Assembly: GCA_902516395.1 (NCBI GenBank)
Contig: CABXYN010000013.1
Location: 1 to 32,189 of the forward strand
DNA length: 32,189 bases
From: an uncultured Pelagibacteraceae bacterium
GTDB taxonomy: Bacteria > Pseudomonadota > Alphaproteobacteria > Pelagibacterales > Pelagibacteraceae
Direction of reading: 5' to 3'
The stretch's first letter is position 1. The number at the start of each line of letters is the position of its first letter. The position numbers were made by a program, and so were the translations under genes. Under the pieces are notes generated by a model that saw only the letters and a program-made list of their open reading frames with translations, was not told the origin of the DNA and ran no database searches. Positions 30,969 to 32,189 of this stretch are shown here, in pieces.

Positions 30969-31964
30969 ATGAATGCCACCATAAATCTGGAACACAAACA
31001 TTTTCCAGTTCTGCTAAACGAATTAATTAGCATTATTTCCCCTCTTTATGGTGGCACATTTATTGATTGCACCTTCGGTCAAGGTGGGTATTCAGAAAAA
31101 ATTCTTGAGAATAAAAAAAATAACATCATTGCATTAGATAGAGATAAAGATGTTTTAAGCAGCACATCAAAATTTAAAAAAAAATATAATAAAAGATTTA
31201 AGTTTTATAATCTTAAATTTTCTCAATTAGATCAAATCAAATTAAAAGATCGTAAAATAAAAGGAGTAATTTTCGATTTAGGGTATTCACTTAACCAAAT
31301 CAAAAATTCTCAAAAAGGTTTATCATTTTCTGACAAAGGAGAGCTTAACATGAAAATGGGATTAAATGATTTTTCAGCGAACGAGATTATATCCAATATG
31401 GATGAAAATAATCTTACTAAAGTGTTCAAAGTATTTGGTGATGAAAAATATTCAAAAAAAATAGCAAGAGAAATCGTAAAAAAAAGAGTACACAAAACCA
31501 TAAAAACTGAGGATCTAGTTCAAATTATAGATATTGTTAAAAAATATCAAAAAACAAAAACGCATAATTCCACTAAAGTTTTTCAGGCTTTAAGAATTAT
31601 AGTGAATAAAGAAATTAGCGAACTGATAAATGGTTTGATTAATTCATTTAGTATAATTCCCATAGGTGGCATAATAGCCGTAGTTAGTTTTCACTCAATA
31701 GAGGATAGAATTGTCAAATTTTTTTTCAAACACTATTCTGAACAAATAAATTCCTCGAGATATTTACCTGAGGCCAAGGTTTCAGAAAGATGTTTTAAAT
31801 TAATTAATAAAAAACCTATTTTACCAAGTTTGAGTGAAATAAAGCAAAACCCACCTTCAAGATCAGCTAAATTAAGGTATGGAATTAAAACTAATAATAA
31901 ATGTGATTTTAAAGAATTTAGAGAAAAATTTAATAACTTAATTAATGTTGAGGATCTAAGATAA
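30969..31964 (+). CDS. rsmH: 16S rRNA (cytosine(1402)-N4)-methyltransferase
   Basis: RsmH (MraW), 331 residues, methylates N4 of C1402 in the ribosomal P site using S-adenosylmethionine. Signs: HFPVLLNELISII at the N-terminus, the SAM-binding FIDCTFGQGGYSEKIL (about residues 32-47), GVIFDLGYSLNQI with the catalytic-region aspartate, GLSFSDKGELNMKM, VFQALRIIVNKE, IAVVSFHSIEDRIVKFFF, and the terminal NPPSRSAKLR. All standard blocks are present. It keeps its usual place ahead of the ftsL-like gene (4-nt gap), but follows ftsZ rather than mraZ. Confidence 0.96.
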   Translation: MNATINLEHKHFPVLLNELISIISPLYGGTFIDCTFGQGGYSEKILENKKNNIIALDRDKDVLSSTSKFKKKYNKRFKFYNLKFSQLDQIKLKDRKIKGVIFDLGYSLNQIKNSQKGLSFSDKGELNMKMGLNDFSANEIISNMDENNLTKVFKVFGDEKYSKKIAREIVKKRVHKTIKTEDLVQIIDIVKKYQKTKTHNSTKVFQALRIIVNKEISELINGLINSFSIIPIGGIIAVVSFHSIEDRIVKFFFKHYSEQINSSRYLPEAKVSERCFKLINKKPILPSLSEIKQNPPSRSAKLRYGIKTNNKCDFKEFREKFNNLINVEDLR

Positions 31965-31968
31965 TCAA

Positions 31969-32189
31969 ATGAAAAAATTATTTTTTTTAATACCTATAAT
32001 TTTTTTAATATTTGCAACAACTTTAACTAAAAACTCAACGAAGAAACTTGATAAAGAAATTTTTCAATTAAAAGAAAATATTAGAATATTAGAAGATCGT
32101 TATGAACTGACTTTACTTGATTATAGTATTTTAACTTCACCAAAAAAACTAATGGAGTACCAACAATTTTACTTTGTGGATAAATTTGT
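31969..32189 (+). CDS. ftsL: FtsL-like division protein (partial)
   Basis: The first 73 codons of a small protein run off the right edge. It begins MKKLFFLIPIIFLIFATTLT, a single membrane segment, followed by a coiled-coil-prone helix (KKLDKEIFQLKENIRILEDRYEL) and TSPKKLMEYQQ. This is the layout of FtsL, which joins FtsQ and FtsB and activates FtsW-FtsI; the position right after rsmH is the standard ftsL slot. FtsL sequences are poorly conserved, so the name depends on topology and neighbourhood. The ATG lies 4 nt after the rsmH stop. Confidence 0.7.
   Translation, partial: MKKLFFLIPIIFLIFATTLTKNSTKKLDKEIFQLKENIRILEDRYELTLLDYSILTSPKKLMEYQQFYFVDKF

Overview
The window looks like a chromosomal segment from a SAR11-type alphaproteobacterium (Pelagibacterales, 'Candidatus Pelagibacter'-like). 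This is inferred from very high A+T, genes packed with overlaps of a few bases, lysine/isoleucine/asparagine-rich proteins, alphaproteobacterial neighbourhoods (petP/petR, carA<>yqeY-dnaG-rpoD, ampD-rnpB-mraZ) and the absence of transposases, integrases or CRISPR arrays. Nearly all of it is core housekeeping DNA. The one gene-poor, accessory-looking pocket is about 23.55-26.26 kb.

Layout. 1-632 (minus): MarR-type regulator (PetP-like) followed by an overlapping response regulator (PetR-like) that runs off the left edge. 694-1575 (plus): branched-chain aminotransferase. 1572-7306 (minus): tight operon uvrB > pteridine-reductase-like SDR > folB-like aldolase > uvrC > pgsA. 7343-8530 (plus): aspartate aminotransferase. 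8522-10911 (minus): thioredoxin reductase > PsiE-family membrane protein > extended SDR. 10932-12541 (plus): ELM1-like protein and a 2-oxoglutarate/Fe(II) oxygenase coupled through TAATG. 12538-14815: divergent Anbu proteasome-like hydrolase (minus) and circularly permuted ATP-grasp protein (plus). 14812-19207 (minus): carA > carB. 19331-23474 (plus): yqeY > dnaG > rpoD, then a tRNA-Val one base after the rpoD stop and a tRNA with a CAU anticodon.

23687-24194 holds tandem palindromes and a broken small gene. It is followed by a membrane-anchored SGNH hydrolase and a PhyH-like dioxygenase (plus), ending at a hairpin shared with the convergent mlaA > mlaC pair (26264-27664, minus). 27720-32189 (plus) is the cell-wall and division end: AmpD-type amidase, RNase P RNA, then mraZ > ftsZ > rsmH > ftsL-like, driven by a good sigma-70 promoter whose -10 lies among three CCCA boxes at exact 10-bp spacing, the signature of MraZ autoregulation.

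Most worth a second look: a tRNA-Val whose stems are intact but whose D- and T-loops have lost the usual elbow bases; a DnaG primase with three of four zinc ligands replaced; ftsZ moved to second place in the division cluster right behind the MraZ-box promoter; a reduced Anbu/ATP-grasp locus without its usual alpha-E and transglutaminase partners nearby; a homopolymer at the PetP/PetR junction that leaves the response regulator without a usable start; and a small gene relic next to the tRNAs. No wholly new multi-gene system is evident.
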